Shown here: positions 33,854 to 43,700 of the stretch, piece by piece
How the letters are laid out: each line of letters starts with the position of its first letter
Numbering within the stretch: the first letter of the stretch is position 1
Source: Syntrophus sp034006265
GTDB lineage: Bacteria > Desulfobacterota > Syntrophia > Syntrophales > Syntrophaceae
DNA length: 46,437 nucleotides
Assembly: GCA_034006265.1 (NCBI GenBank)
Contig: JAVETB010000013.1
Location: forward strand, 1-46,437
Direction: 5' to 3'
Position numbers and translations under genes: made by a program
The notes under the pieces: generated by a model
The model's input: only the letters and a program-made list of their open reading frames with translations
The model's database searches: none
Told to the model about the DNA's origin: nothing

Positions 33854-35201
33854 GTTGTTCCTCCTTGTTTTTACGAGAATCCCATATCAGACGGGGATCG
33901 AACGTTTCTGCCGCGAGCATGGTCAGCACAACGACGGCCGCGAAAAACACCACTCCGGCGCCAGGTTCGACGGACATGAGCGGCTGGAGCTGGACAAGGG
34001 CGACGACGAAAGTCACGACGAAGACATCGAGCATGGACCATCGACCGACAAACTCGACCAGCCGATAGAGCCGGATTCGCTCTTCCTTTCTCCGCGCAGA
34101 GCGAAATTGGATAGAAATCAGCAGATAGGCCAGAGCAACAATCTTGGCCATGGGAATCACCACGCTGGCAACAAAGACGATCAGGGCGAGCGGCCAGGAT
34201 CCATGCACGTAAAGCAGAACGACTCCGCTCATGATGGTGTCCTTCTCTGCGTAGGTCGGCGTCATGGTACCCATCACCGGCAGCAGGTTTGCCGGGATGT
34301 AGCAGATCGAAGCAGCGATGAGCAGGGCCCAGGTGCGCTGGATCGAGTTTGGACGGCGCAGCTCAAGTTCCTGACCGCAACGGGGACAATGCCCCGGCTT
34401 CTCAAGATCTGTCGGCTTTGTCAACAGGCCGCAGCCCTCGCACAGGACTAGCCCCATCTTGATGCCGGTCAGTTCTCCCGGAGTTTCTTTTCCTTCCATT
34501 TCCCCCTCCCCTTCTGCCTTTTCCTCGACTTCCGGAAATGCCGCCCTGTGCGGACCTTCGCCATAGACCCACCGGACTCGTGACCATACCTCGTGCTTGT
34601 CGAAGCTGACCGTCATCGCCGCGATCAGCACAATAAGCGCACCAACGGCAAACATTCCGATACCGGGAATCACCGTCGCCAGATCGGCGATTTTTATCAG
34701 GGCAACCAGGATGCCGAGCATCATCACCTCAAGCATTGCCCAGGGCTGGTTGAACTCTGCCATCCGCAGAAGAGTTCCTACCCAGATGGGTGCCGAAGTC
34801 TGTCTCAGGGCGAGCAGGACGGTCAGCGTAAACCCGATATGGACCGTTGGAGCAACCACCGTACAGAAGGCCACCAGTACGGCCGCAATCTGATGCCCCT
34901 GCTGCCACAGCTTCAGAACCCCGCCCACTATCGTCGTACTAGCCTGACGACCAACAGCCGACAGCCCCATGAGGGGCATTACATTGGCGATGATCAGGAC
35001 AATCAACGCGGCAACCGTAAGGGCCAGGGTGCGATCCAGGGAATCGGGCTTACTGGAGGCAAGTGTATGACCGCAGCGCAGACAGCTCACCGTCCCACCT
35101 GACGTCAGCATAGGGATGCGCTGCAGCAGGTCACAATCAGGGCAGGCGACGATGTTTTCCGAAAAAGAGATCACTTCGTATTCTCCATGATGTCTGTCCA
35201 T
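33837..35201 (-). CDS. pqiA: PqiA-like integral membrane protein
   Basis: A 454-residue inner-membrane protein with two repeats of the PqiA domain, each with a zinc-ribbon-like motif followed by four hydrophobic helices: CPDCDLLQRIP...CLRCGHTL (residues about 19-48) and CEGCGLLTKP...CPRCGQELELRRP (about 255-285). The conserved YIPANLLPVMG follows the second motif. The insert between repeats (about residues 215-245) is highly charged and rich in Glu and Gly. PqiA partners with PqiB/PqiC. The start at 35201 has a weak ribosome site (GAG), 15 bases after the stop of the channel gene, so it probably depends on coupling with it. Confidence 0.92.
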   Translation of the reverse strand: MDRHHGEYEVISFSENIVACPDCDLLQRIPMLTSGGTVSCLRCGHTLASSKPDSLDRTLALTVAALIVLIIANVMPLMGLSAVGRQASTTIVGGVLKLWQQGHQIAAVLVAFCTVVAPTVHIGFTLTVLLALRQTSAPIWVGTLLRMAEFNQPWAMLEVMMLGILVALIKIADLATVIPGIGMFAVGALIVLIAAMTVSFDKHEVWSRVRWVYGEGPHRAAFPEVEEKAEGEGEMEGKETPGELTGIKMGLVLCEGCGLLTKPTDLEKPGHCPRCGQELELRRPNSIQRTWALLIAASICYIPANLLPVMGTMTPTYAEKDTIMSGVVLLYVHGSWPLALIVFVASVVIPMAKIVALAYLLISIQFRSARRKEERIRLYRLVEFVGRWSMLDVFVVTFVVALVQLQPLMSVEPGAGVVFFAAVVVLTMLAAETFDPRLIWDSRKNKEEQHDEIC

Positions 35202-35216
35202 CGCTCGGGCATGATC

Positions 35217-35942
35217 TTACTGGCCTATCTTGCCCTCAGAGGAGTAGATCGCAACCAGCCGGGCGACCAGGATGGTGACATAAAACACACCGGCTATGGA
35301 CTCCGTTACTGCCAGCATTCGGGAAAAATTGGATACCGGGATGATGTCGCCGTAGCCCACGGTCATGAGGGTGGCGAAACTGAAATAAAAAGCCTCGAAT
35401 CCTGTCGGCACGTGCCTGGGAGCGGATCCAAGGGTGTAATAAAATGAATCGGGCAATATTTGCGCGACAAGCTGATAGGCAAAGGACCAGAGCAACCCCA
35501 GCATCAGATAGTCGGCAATAGCGGCGCAGAGTACATCCAGGCTGACCTTGGGCGTGCGGAGGATGAAACTCAGGAGGTTCACCACGACAAAGCCACAGAA
35601 GAGCGCAGCGGCCACGAGAAATATTTCAGGCGGCATCAGGTCCGGCCGAAAATAATTCATCCATTTTCCGATAAGCGCCGGTGTTGCCAGAACAAAACCC
35701 CAGACCAGTGTGCCGCGCCGGCCACCGATGGCCATCAGCGCCGACAACAGCACCAGGGTCAGGAGAAGAGACAGAATCAGGATGCCATGGGGCATCAGCT
35801 CAACGAAGGGGAAGATCACGATCAACAGGACCAGCATGGCCAGAAAGGTGCGCAGAGAATACCGGACGAGCTCTTTTTTGTTGGTTGCCTCCGGATTCTT
35901 CCTGTTTTCCTCACCCTGCCGCACCTGCTTTGTCTGAGACAT
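35217..35942 (-). CDS. Ion channel (Ion_trans_2/KcsA-like pore)
   Basis: A 241-residue membrane protein with about six hydrophobic helices; the last two form a two-helix pore with filter TVGYGD (residues 194-199), the K+ selectivity signature. No RCK/TrkA-N domain is attached. N-terminal residues 1-25 are charged and cytoplasmic. It probably conducts K+ (family knowledge); gating is unknown. GGAGG precedes the start at 35942. It is co-oriented with pqiA, 15 bases apart, hence likely the first gene of a channel-pqiABC operon. A related channel occurs at 38598-39272. Confidence 0.88.
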   Translation of the reverse strand: MSQTKQVRQGEENRKNPEATNKKELVRYSLRTFLAMLVLLIVIFPFVELMPHGILILSLLLTLVLLSALMAIGGRRGTLVWGFVLATPALIGKWMNYFRPDLMPPEIFLVAAALFCGFVVVNLLSFILRTPKVSLDVLCAAIADYLMLGLLWSFAYQLVAQILPDSFYYTLGSAPRHVPTGFEAFYFSFATLMTVGYGDIIPVSNFSRMLAVTESIAGVFYVTILVARLVAIYSSEGKIGQ

Positions 35943-35979
35943 AACGCCTCCAGAATCCTGCTGAACAACGAAATTTTTC

Positions 35980-36159
35980 CTAAGGACGCTCCACGGAAAT
36001 GGCCTCCGCTTCTGTAAACGTAATCAATAGCTCATCTCCTACATTGACCTTATCCAGATTTGTTGGATCAATAAAGTCCACTTTCACAGTCTTGCCACTG
36101 GGCCCCATGAGGGAGATCGTTCCCGCCTTCTTGTCCATTGCTTTCACCGTGGCCGTCAC
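35980..36159 (-). pseudogene. Fragment of a small beta-domain protein, truncated by amber codon
   Basis: The frame from GTG 36159 encodes 59 residues: VTATVKAMDKKAGTISLMGP, followed by SGKTVKVDFIDPTNLDKVNV and GDELLITFTEAEAIS. This matches the C-terminal domain of small periplasmic proteins with the pattern T(A/V)xVxAIDKKxxxVTLxGPxG...VGDxVxxxYTEAxAISV. The codon before it is TAG (36162-36160), and the frame stays open about eleven codons further upstream to a TAA, so the N-terminal signal peptide part is missing. No convincing ribosome site stands before the GTG (GGAGGT is too far). Most likely a remnant; translation from the GTG cannot be excluded. Confidence 0.55.
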
Positions 36160-36224
36160 CTAGTTCTGCCTGGGACCTCCAGATAGTTGTTTCTTAAGTC
36201 GTTTTCTATATTTTTATTTCCATT

Positions 36225-36782
36225 TTATCTTACGATCCTCGTAATCTTCGTCCCCTGTAGGCCGATTCCAGCCATAAGCCCTTTCTGGTCAAAGAAGAAG
36301 GCATAAATATCGGATTTCGCCGTGGTGGTCGATATGCCTCCTGCTGCTCCCACATCAACGACGACAATGTTCGGGGTCAAGCCCAGTTCCCAGCCTTCAC
36401 TTCTGTCCAAAAATCTCAAAGCGGAATCCGACATCAGGAACAACGCATAGCCGTACTTCTGGATGCCGGCCTGCAAACCGTACGATGCCGAAATGGTACT
36501 GTAGAAACCGGCAATCTTCCCATCCTTTATCAGGGCGCCCTCACCGTATTGCCCCCCCACAATAAATCCTCCTTTCACGATATTGGGAAAGACAAGGATG
36601 GCCTTCGCCTTCTGCCCCATTTCCCGCGCTGGTGCTGATTTTTCATACAGCTTCAGCAGAGCGATCTGGACATTGCGGTTGATTTCTTCTGCGGTCGCCG
36701 CCACGGCTCGTCCCGTGGGCATGGAGATCACGACGAACAGGACAAGAACACAGAGAAAAATTTTAAAATGTAAGCCTTTCAT
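36225..36782 (-). CDS. SYLF domain (Ysc84-like) exported protein
   Basis: A 185-residue protein with a signal peptide (residues 1-28, AVA-A cleavage) followed by the lipid-binding SYLF/Ysc84 domain: KAKAILVFPNIVKGGFIVGGQYGEGAL, SYGLQAGIQKYGYALFLMSDSAL and GLMAGIGLQGTKI are diagnostic. The eukaryotic domain binds phosphoinositides; the bacterial periplasmic form is of unclear role, often near envelope stress genes. AAGGAG precedes ATG 36782. Twenty-eight bases separate it from the upstream unknown exported protein, so they are probably co-transcribed. Confidence 0.92.
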   Translation of the reverse strand: MKGLHFKIFLCVLVLFVVISMPTGRAVAATAEEINRNVQIALLKLYEKSAPAREMGQKAKAILVFPNIVKGGFIVGGQYGEGALIKDGKIAGFYSTISASYGLQAGIQKYGYALFLMSDSALRFLDRSEGWELGLTPNIVVVDVGAAGGISTTTAKSDIYAFFFDQKGLMAGIGLQGTKITRIVR

Positions 36783-36810
36783 TATTATCTTCTCCTTTTT
36801 CCTTAAGGTC

Positions 36811-37308
36811 TTACTTCTTTTCTGCTTTGATCAGAGGGATCCTGGCAGCCAGTTCATAGTCGATGACCGCTTTTATCTTGTTCTCGATCTGATAATAGCG
36901 CACAACCTTCATGTCGGGCAGGACTTTCCGGAACTTCGGCAGATATGCTTTGCGCAATTCCAGCCCCAACGTCTCAATGGTCATCAATTCATCAAGCAGC
37001 TGCTTTGCGATTTTGTCGTTCATCGTTCCATAGGCATCTCCATAATCCCTGATTAATTTAACAACACGCATGCGAAGCAGAAACTGCTCATTTTGATAAT
37101 TTTCGTAGACGGGCCAGAAAGCTTTGGCCTCCTTCTCGGTAAGCTGCATGTTTTCAGCTACGAGCAACTTTTTGTCTGCCTTGATCTTCTCCTGCAGGAT
37201 CTGCATGTTGTCGCCGGATGGTTCATCCGCCATCCCGGTAATTCCAATACCCAGAAATAATATGGACAGTACCAACGTCAAAAATAGTGTCCCTGCTTTT
37301 TTTGTCAT
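36811..37308 (-). CDS. Exported helical protein of unknown function
   Basis: A 165-residue protein with a signal peptide (1-27, cleavage near GMA). The mature chain is mostly helical: KADKKLLVAENMQLTEKEAKAFWPVYENYQ and LLDELMTIETLGLELRKAYLPKFRKVLPDMKVVRYYQIENKIKAV. I recognise the general CpxP/Spy-like or ZraP-like flavour (helical, LTEKEAKAFWPVYxxY), but not a firm family; Spy LTxxQ motifs are absent. A periplasmic chaperone-like role would be a guess. GAGGAGG precedes ATG 37308. Operon with the SYLF gene. Confidence 0.75.
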   Translation of the reverse strand: MTKKAGTLFLTLVLSILFLGIGITGMADEPSGDNMQILQEKIKADKKLLVAENMQLTEKEAKAFWPVYENYQNEQFLLRMRVVKLIRDYGDAYGTMNDKIAKQLLDELMTIETLGLELRKAYLPKFRKVLPDMKVVRYYQIENKIKAVIDYELAARIPLIKAEKK

Positions 37309-37360
37309 GAGAATCCTCCTCGTTTATAATTTCTTTTCCTTAGCCGCATGGGATGAGAAG

Positions 37361-37409
37361 TCGGTCATCCGTCATCGGCAAAAGCATGTCACTGATGACG
37401 GATGTCCGA
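37361..37409. repeat. Strong inverted repeat between genes
   Basis: Arms TCGGTCATCCGTCATC (37361-37376) and GATGACGGATGTCCGA (37394-37409) pair over 16 positions with one T-T mismatch, around a 17-base loop. It lies between the DUF3313 gene and the helical exported protein gene. No T-run on either side, so it may be an operator, a REP-like element or an mRNA-stabilising hairpin rather than an intrinsic terminator. Confidence 0.6.
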
Positions 37410-37446
37410 TATCGATTATTCCTCTATAATCCAGGACATAATCCCA

Positions 37447-38136
37447 CTACTTTGCCGGTTCTCTTTTGATGCCCCTGGCTTCATCCAGAACCTTTACGAT
37501 CCTCTCCGACCAGAATTTGAAGGCGTCCTCGGCTGATCCATAGCTGGAAAAGCGCGAAGCGAAGGCCGCCTGTTGCTGATCCACCGCCATGACGAGCGGC
37601 TCGTTGCTCTCGGAGTCGACCATCATCAGCTCGGCGCACGTCTCGCCGCTTCCTGCCCAGCCCCCCGTTGCACCCCTCTTAACGACGCTGATGGCAATTC
37701 CGACGGGAATAATCGAGGTGACGGCACTGACACCCGGGCTACTCCTCTCGATATTGGTGATGGCAATTTTGATTCGCGCCACATCGGGACCGGGATCGGC
37801 TACAATCGGGTACTTGTCCTTGAAGGCCGCCACCAGCTCTTTGTTGAAGGTGTCGGCGAGGTCTTTCAGCACCTGGGGATCAATGCCCTTGTATTCAGAC
37901 TCGTCAGCCAGGTAGAAGATCACGCTGTCCACCATAAAACGGTTGTACTTGCTGAAATCCAATCCGTCCTTCACCCACCGCAGTTTGGCCCCCCCTTCCG
38001 GTCCCGGCTTCAATTGCTTGTAGACATCGGGACTGCCCAGAAAACCGGAAAAAGGCGGCTCTTCGGCAAATGCGGCGGATACGCTGAACACGATACCGAT
38101 TCCAATGACCAACAGTATTTTTGCCAATGCTTTCAT
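37447..38136 (-). CDS. DUF3313 family exported protein
   Basis: A 229-residue protein with a signal peptide (1-24, cleavage after AFA; no lipobox here although many relatives are lipoproteins). DUF3313 hallmarks: FSGFLGSPDVYKQLKPGPEGGAKLRWV near the N-terminus, DFSKYNRFMVDSV, and the later SSPGVSAVTSIIPVGIAIS segment. Function unknown; members are periplasmic or outer-membrane associated. AGGAGG precedes ATG 38136. The strong inverted repeat at 37361-37409 follows its stop. Confidence 0.82.
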   Translation of the reverse strand: MKALAKILLVIGIGIVFSVSAAFAEEPPFSGFLGSPDVYKQLKPGPEGGAKLRWVKDGLDFSKYNRFMVDSVIFYLADESEYKGIDPQVLKDLADTFNKELVAAFKDKYPIVADPGPDVARIKIAITNIERSSPGVSAVTSIIPVGIAISVVKRGATGGWAGSGETCAELMMVDSESNEPLVMAVDQQQAAFASRFSSYGSAEDAFKFWSERIVKVLDEARGIKREPAK

Positions 38137-38224
38137 AAATACCTCCTGACATCGTCATATTGTTTTTTCTTAAGGACCTTGGAGAAGATCCACCTTTAAC
38201 ATTTACCTTTATCTTTCTTCCGAG

Positions 38225-38548
38225 TCAGCTTCCCTTCCTCATCCTCTTGAGGACGTCAATCCCTTCCCAGGAAGTATTGTCCCCCACTCGAACCCTGACC
38301 GACTTACTCAGCAGATCGACCGCCCCGAGAAGCGCGCTCCCGCTTGTCGATCGCATATAGTTCTCACATTTCGTTTCATCCTCCCAGGCGATTGAGAGGA
38401 AGAAGACCTCTCCATCCTCTATATCCCGGTAGATGTGGGATTCACAGCATCCTTCTTCCTTGCGCATCGTGGGCAGAAGCGCCTGCAGTGACTGATAGAG
38501 TTCCTGAAACTTTTCCGCTTTGGCCCGAAATTCAAGGGTGAGATTCAT
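38225..38548 (-). CDS. ABM-domain (antibiotic biosynthesis monooxygenase-like) protein
   Basis: A 107-residue cytoplasmic protein of the dimeric alpha/beta-barrel ABM family: LTLEFRAKAEKFQELYQSLQALLPTMRKEEGCCESHIYRDIEDG then FFLSIAWEDETKCENYMRS. In this fold small monooxygenases and quinol-binding or signal-sensing proteins occur; sequence alone does not decide. Two cysteines sit at GCCES. AAGGAG lies before ATG 38548. It is co-oriented between the second channel gene (49 bases upstream) and the DUF3313 gene. Confidence 0.82.
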   Translation of the reverse strand: MNLTLEFRAKAEKFQELYQSLQALLPTMRKEEGCCESHIYRDIEDGEVFFLSIAWEDETKCENYMRSTSGSALLGAVDLLSKSVRVRVGDNTSWEGIDVLKRMRKGS

Positions 38549-38597
38549 CGAACTCTCCTTAAATAGGAGTTGAAGAGTTCCAGCAATGCACAGTCTC

Positions 38598-39272
38598 TCA
38601 TACAGTTTCCTGCTTATTACCGGAAACCGTATAGAGACTCACAAGTCGCGCTACGGTAATGGCGATAAAAAGCTGACCGGTCAGCTGCTTTAATATAGCC
38701 AGCGACCGCGCCTGCACCGATACTGGCAGGAAGTCCCCATAACCTGTTGTCGTCAGCGTCACAAAGCTGAAATAGAGGAATCCGGACCGATCCTTCGGTC
38801 CCGCAAAGTTGAAGGAGCCCGGATATGCCGTCTCGATGAGGCTGTAAAGAAAAGCCCACAAGACGCCAATGAGCACGTATTCGCTGGCCCCCGCCATGAG
38901 CATGTCCGCTGTTACATTTTTCTCCTGGGCAAGGTAAAATAAAATGGTAATGACGGCATAGCAAAGGAAGAGAATGATCATAATCTGGCTCGTCCACGCC
39001 ATCACCTCGTTTTTCAGGGTGAAACCGAGAAGATCAGTCAGGATGGCCATGACGGCCATGACGACGACCAGCAACCGTTGTTTATGTTTTTCGTGAACCG
39101 CCCAGACACAGGAAATCATAAGGAACCAGACAAACATCGAGGTCACGACGGTAACGGCCCTGGGGATCATAACAAAGGGCCGGAGCAGAAAAAACAACAC
39201 AACCGTAAAGAAAAGATAGGAAAACCTGGCCTGCAGAATTCCATGGATCATTCTTTTAATGGGTTGACGCAT
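38598..39272 (-). CDS. Second ion channel (Ion_trans_2)
   Basis: A 224-residue membrane protein with about six hydrophobic helices and the K+ filter TTGYGD (residues 175-180) in the C-terminal two-helix pore. It shares layout and several motifs with the channel at 35217-35942 (VLIGVLWAFLYSLIE versus LMLGLLWSFAYQLVA, and a common VARLVxxY tail), so they are paralogs. No RCK domain. The ribosome site GGTGGAG precedes ATG 39272. It lies 41 bases downstream of the outer-membrane factor gene, possibly in the same transcript. Confidence 0.88.
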   Translation of the reverse strand: MRQPIKRMIHGILQARFSYLFFTVVLFFLLRPFVMIPRAVTVVTSMFVWFLMISCVWAVHEKHKQRLLVVVMAVMAILTDLLGFTLKNEVMAWTSQIMIILFLCYAVITILFYLAQEKNVTADMLMAGASEYVLIGVLWAFLYSLIETAYPGSFNFAGPKDRSGFLYFSFVTLTTTGYGDFLPVSVQARSLAILKQLTGQLFIAITVARLVSLYTVSGNKQETV

Positions 39273-39313
39273 GGTCTTTTCTCCACCTGTCAGGCGTGCT
39301 GAATAAACGGATG

Positions 39314-40747
39314 CTATGGTTTTCCTTCTACCGGCGCTGCTGTCAGCTTATCCGCCTCTACAACCCATCCACCGCCCATGGCCTTGTAGAGGTTTACCAG
39401 GGCAGAAAAGAGGATTCCCTGGGTTTGGGCGTAGGTCAGCTCCGCAGAAAAGAGACTCCGCTCGGCATCGAGGACCTCGATGTAGCTGGTATAGCCATTA
39501 TCATAGCGTATCCGGGCAAAGCGTGCGGTCTCACGCAGGGCATCAACCTGCCGCTGCTGCGCCTCAAGCTGTTCCCTGGTACGCCTCTGATCAATCAGGG
39601 AGTCTTCCACTTCCCGGAAGGCCGTCTGGATGGTGTTCCGGTAATTGAACAGGGCCTGCTGCCGGATCGCCTCCGCACTCATGACCTGCCCTCGAACAGC
39701 CCCTCCCGTAAAGATCGGAGCGGTCATCATGCCTCCCCAGTTCCAGATCTTCGCCGGTCCGGCAAAGAGATTCGAAAGGTCCTCGCTTGCCCAGCCGAAA
39801 AATCCTGTCAAGGAAAGAGTCGGAAAGTACTGCGCCCTTGCCACACCGATACGGGCATTTGCAGCGACAAGGCTCTGCTCTGCCTGACGGATGTCGGGTC
39901 GCTTTTCAAGCAGATCCGAGGGGAGACCCGCGGGTACAACCGGGAGAATCAGTTCGTCCATGCTCTTTCCCCGGGCAATAGGCCCGGGATTCTTGCCGAT
40001 CAATTGACTCAATCCATTCTCCTGGAAGACAATCTGTTTTTCTATCTGCGGAATGGTAGCCAAGGCCTGTTCATACTCGGATTTGACCTGATTGAGTTCA
40101 AGCTCTGAAATGACTCCGCCTTCAAAACGCTGATTGAAGAGTTTGTAGGATTCCTCTCTTACTTTAGCCGTCCGCACGGCAATTTCCCTCTGCTTGTCGA
40201 AATTGCGCAGAGAGATGTAGCCGTTTGCGACAGCACTGACCAAAGACAGTATAACTCCCTGCCGAGCCTCCTCGGTTGCGAGCAGATCCGCCCGTCCTGC
40301 CTCGGTAGCCCTTCTCAATTTTCCCCAGAGGTCGATTTCCCAACTTCCGTTTAAGACACCCTGATAAAAATCCGCCGGATTTTTTACCTGCGGAGAAAGA
40401 GGGGCCGATCCCTCTTCAGAGACACGACTTCGTCCGGCTTCAGCATACCCTCCAATCTGCGGGAAGAGGCCGGACCGCCAGACCCAGTACCGTCCGACAT
40501 ACTCGTCGATTCGTGCCGTGGCGATCCGTAGATCGACGTTATTCTTCAAGGACTCCTCGATCAGGGCGTTCAAAACCGGGTCGTTGAACTGTTGCCACCA
40601 CGATGAATTTGCTGTATCCTTCGCCTCTTTTTCTTCGATGTTCCAGGCGGGAGGGCTTTCGATCGCCGGGCGCCGGTAATCCGGACCGACCATACAGCCG
40701 GTTAAAAAAAGTGCCGTCAGCAAGGAGAAGATCGTTTTCTTATTCAT
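39314..40747 (-). CDS. RND efflux outer-membrane factor (NodT/OprM type)
   Basis: A 477-residue lipoprotein (lipobox FLTGC, Cys18) with two OEP domains, the TolC/OprM fold. Typical: VGPDYRRPAIESPPAW after the anchor, PQIGGYAEAGRSRVS, GSWEIDLWGKLRRATEAG, PLIxRxPDIRQAEQSL-like RPDIRQAEQSLVAANARIGVARAQYFPTLSLTG, and TAFREVEDSL. Forms a trimeric channel for the pump. Start at 40747 follows AGGAGGAGG and gives the lipobox; it overlaps the pump stop by eight bases, so the two are translationally coupled. Confidence 0.95.
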   Translation of the reverse strand: MNKKTIFSLLTALFLTGCMVGPDYRRPAIESPPAWNIEEKEAKDTANSSWWQQFNDPVLNALIEESLKNNVDLRIATARIDEYVGRYWVWRSGLFPQIGGYAEAGRSRVSEEGSAPLSPQVKNPADFYQGVLNGSWEIDLWGKLRRATEAGRADLLATEEARQGVILSLVSAVANGYISLRNFDKQREIAVRTAKVREESYKLFNQRFEGGVISELELNQVKSEYEQALATIPQIEKQIVFQENGLSQLIGKNPGPIARGKSMDELILPVVPAGLPSDLLEKRPDIRQAEQSLVAANARIGVARAQYFPTLSLTGFFGWASEDLSNLFAGPAKIWNWGGMMTAPIFTGGAVRGQVMSAEAIRQQALFNYRNTIQTAFREVEDSLIDQRRTREQLEAQQRQVDALRETARFARIRYDNGYTSYIEVLDAERSLFSAELTYAQTQGILFSALVNLYKAMGGGWVVEADKLTAAPVEGKP

Positions 40748-43700
40748 GGCCTTCCTCCTCCTTCTTTGTCTCTTCACCAGGGAGATGAGCACCCTCCCCA
40801 CCCCGATGCGACAGTTTCTCCACGACATAGAACGTAACGGGAATGAGGAAGATGGCGATAAAACTTGCCGCCAGCATCCCGCCGATGACGGCCCATCCCA
40901 TCACGCGCCGCGAGATGGCCCCGGCGCCGCTTGCAAGCGCCAGTGGCACGCAGCCCAGGATGAAGGCGAAGGAGGTCATCAGGATTGGCCGCAACCGAAG
41001 CTTTGCCCCGGTCAAGGCCGCCTCGATGACGGGTTTGCCCTTGTCGTATTCCATCTTGGCGAACTCGACGATGAGGATCGCATTTTTTGCCGCCAGCCCG
41101 ATGAGCATGACGAGGCCGATCTGGGCGTAGACGTTGTTCTCGAACCTCAACAGCCACAGCGCGCCGAAGGCCCCCATGACGGCGATGGGTGTTCCAAGGA
41201 GCACGCTGAAGGGAAGGGACCAGCTCTCGTACTGAGCGGCCAAAATCAGGAAGACGCACAGCAGCGAGAAACCGAAGATGACGGCGGGCGACACCCCTTC
41301 CTGGGCCTTCTTTTCCTGATAGCTCATCCCGAGATAATCATAGCCCATCTCCCGAGGCATCGTCTGGGCAAAGACCTGTTCAAGGGCTTCCATGGCCTGT
41401 GTCGAGCTGTATCCCGGCGCCGCCGACCCGTTGATCTGGGCGCTGCGGTAGAGGTTGTAGCGCATGGTGAACTCGGGCCCCGCAAGGGGGCTGGTACTGG
41501 TTATAGCCGAGAGGGGGACCATCACTCCGTTGCTGTTCCGGACATAGAACTGCCCAAGGTTCTCTGCCTTCGTCCTGTACTCGCCCTCGGCCTGAACATA
41601 TATTTGCCACTGACGACCGAATCGGTTGAAGTAGTTTACGAAGGCACCCCCCATGAAGCACTGCAGGGTTTTGTAGGTATCCGAGAGGTCCACCCCCTGT
41701 TTGAGGACCTTGTCGCGGTCCACGTTCACGAAGACCTGGGGCACGTTGGGGCGGAAGGTTGTGCTGAGGCCGGCAAGTTCCGGCCGCTTCCGGGCCGCTT
41801 CGAGAAAACGGTTCGTTTGCTCGGCAAGAAATTTGATGTCATTGCCTGCCCGGTCCTCCAGAACGAACGTGAAGCCGCCCGAAGTCCCGATGCCGGGGAT
41901 GGCCGGGGGCGGAAAGGCAAATCCGATGGCCTCCGTCAGAGACCCCAGTCCCTTGGTCAGGTTGGCCTTGATGGCCTCGTATTTCTCCTCCGGCTTTTTC
42001 CTTTCGGCCCAGTCCTCCAGCGTAATGAAGAAAAATGAGCTGTAGGTGTTGGCAACGCCGCTCAGCATGCTGTAGCCGACAACGGAGGTGCAGTACTTCA
42101 CGCCGGGAGTCTTTGAGATGATCTCCTCGGCCTTTTTCGTCACACTGTCGGTCCTCTGCAGCGAGGCCGCGTCGGGAAGCTGAACCCCTGCGTAGAGGTA
42201 ACCCTGGTCCTCATCGGGGAGGAAGGAGGTCGGCAGGGCTTTCCCGAAGAATCCGGCCAGCAGAACGGTCCCGAGAAGGAACAGGAGACTCATCTTGCTC
42301 TTGCGGATGAAATGATCGCACCAGTTCACATACCCGTCCGTCGAACGGCCGAAGATGCGGTTGAACCCATCGTAGAATTTCTGCAGCGGTCCCCAGGATT
42401 TCTTCTTCGGTCGAAGAAGGAGGGCCGACAGGGCAGGCGAAAGGGTCAGGGCGTTGAAAGCCGAGATGATGACGGACACGGCGATCGTCACGGCGAACTG
42501 CTGGTAGAGGCGTCCCGTGATCCCCGGGATGAAGGCCGTCGGGACAAAGACGGCCGCCAGGATGACGGCGATGGCGATAACCGGTCCCGAGACCTCCTCC
42601 ATGGCCTTCAGGGTTGCCTCTTTCGGGGACATTCCGTGCTCGATGTGGTGCTCCACGGCCTCGACGACGACGATGGCGTCGTCGACGACAAGCCCGATGG
42701 CGAGCACCAGCCCAAAAAGTGAGAGGGTATTGATGGAAAACCCGAAGAGGGGAAAGAGCATGAAAGTCCCGATCAGCGACACGGGCACGGCCAGCAGCGG
42801 GATGAGGGTTGCCCGCCAGCCCTGCAGGAAGATGAAGACGACGATGAGGACGAGAACGAGGGCCTCGAAGAGGGTATGGATGATCTCCTTGATGCCCTCC
42901 GTAACGGCGAGCGTCGTGTCCAGGGCGACCACGTAATCCAGATCGGCGGGGAATTTCTCCTTGAGTTGCGCCATGAGCTTCTTGGACCCGTCGGCTGCCT
43001 GGATCGCATTGGTGCCCGGCAGCTGGTAGAGGGCGATGATGGCCGCAGGCTTGCCGTTGAGGCGACCGATCATATTGTACGACTGGGCCCCCAGCTCGAT
43101 TCGTCCCACATCCTTGACATGGACAAGGGAACCGTCGGAATTTGCCCGGATCACGATGTTGCCGAACTCTTCCTCGTTCTGGAGGCGGCCCTGAGACCGA
43201 ACGGCATAGGTGAATTCCTGACCCGGCGGCATCGGTTCGCCGCCGATCTGGCCGGCCGGGTTCACGGCGTTCTGTTTCTGAACGGCGCTGACGATTTCGG
43301 GAATGGTGATCGCCAGTTTGGCGAGCTGATCCGGTTTCACCCAGAGACGCATGGCGTACTGCCCGGCGCCGAAGATGGTGACGCTGGCGATGCCGGGGAC
43401 GCGGGTCATCTGGTCATTGATGTTGATGTAGCAGTAGTTCGCCAGAAAGACATTGTCATAAGTCCCCTTGGGGGAAAAGAGGGCGAAGACGATCAGCGGG
43501 GCCGATGTCGATTTCTGCACTGTGACGCCCTGGTTGATCACATCGGTGGGGAGCTGCGAGTTGGCCTGGTTTGTCCTCATCTGGGCAAGGATCTGGTCTG
43601 TGCTGGGGTCCGTCTTGATGTCGAAGTTCACCGTCAGGACCATCTTGCCGTCGTTGGAGTTGAGGGAGTACATGTAGTTCATGTTGTCCACGCCCGACAT

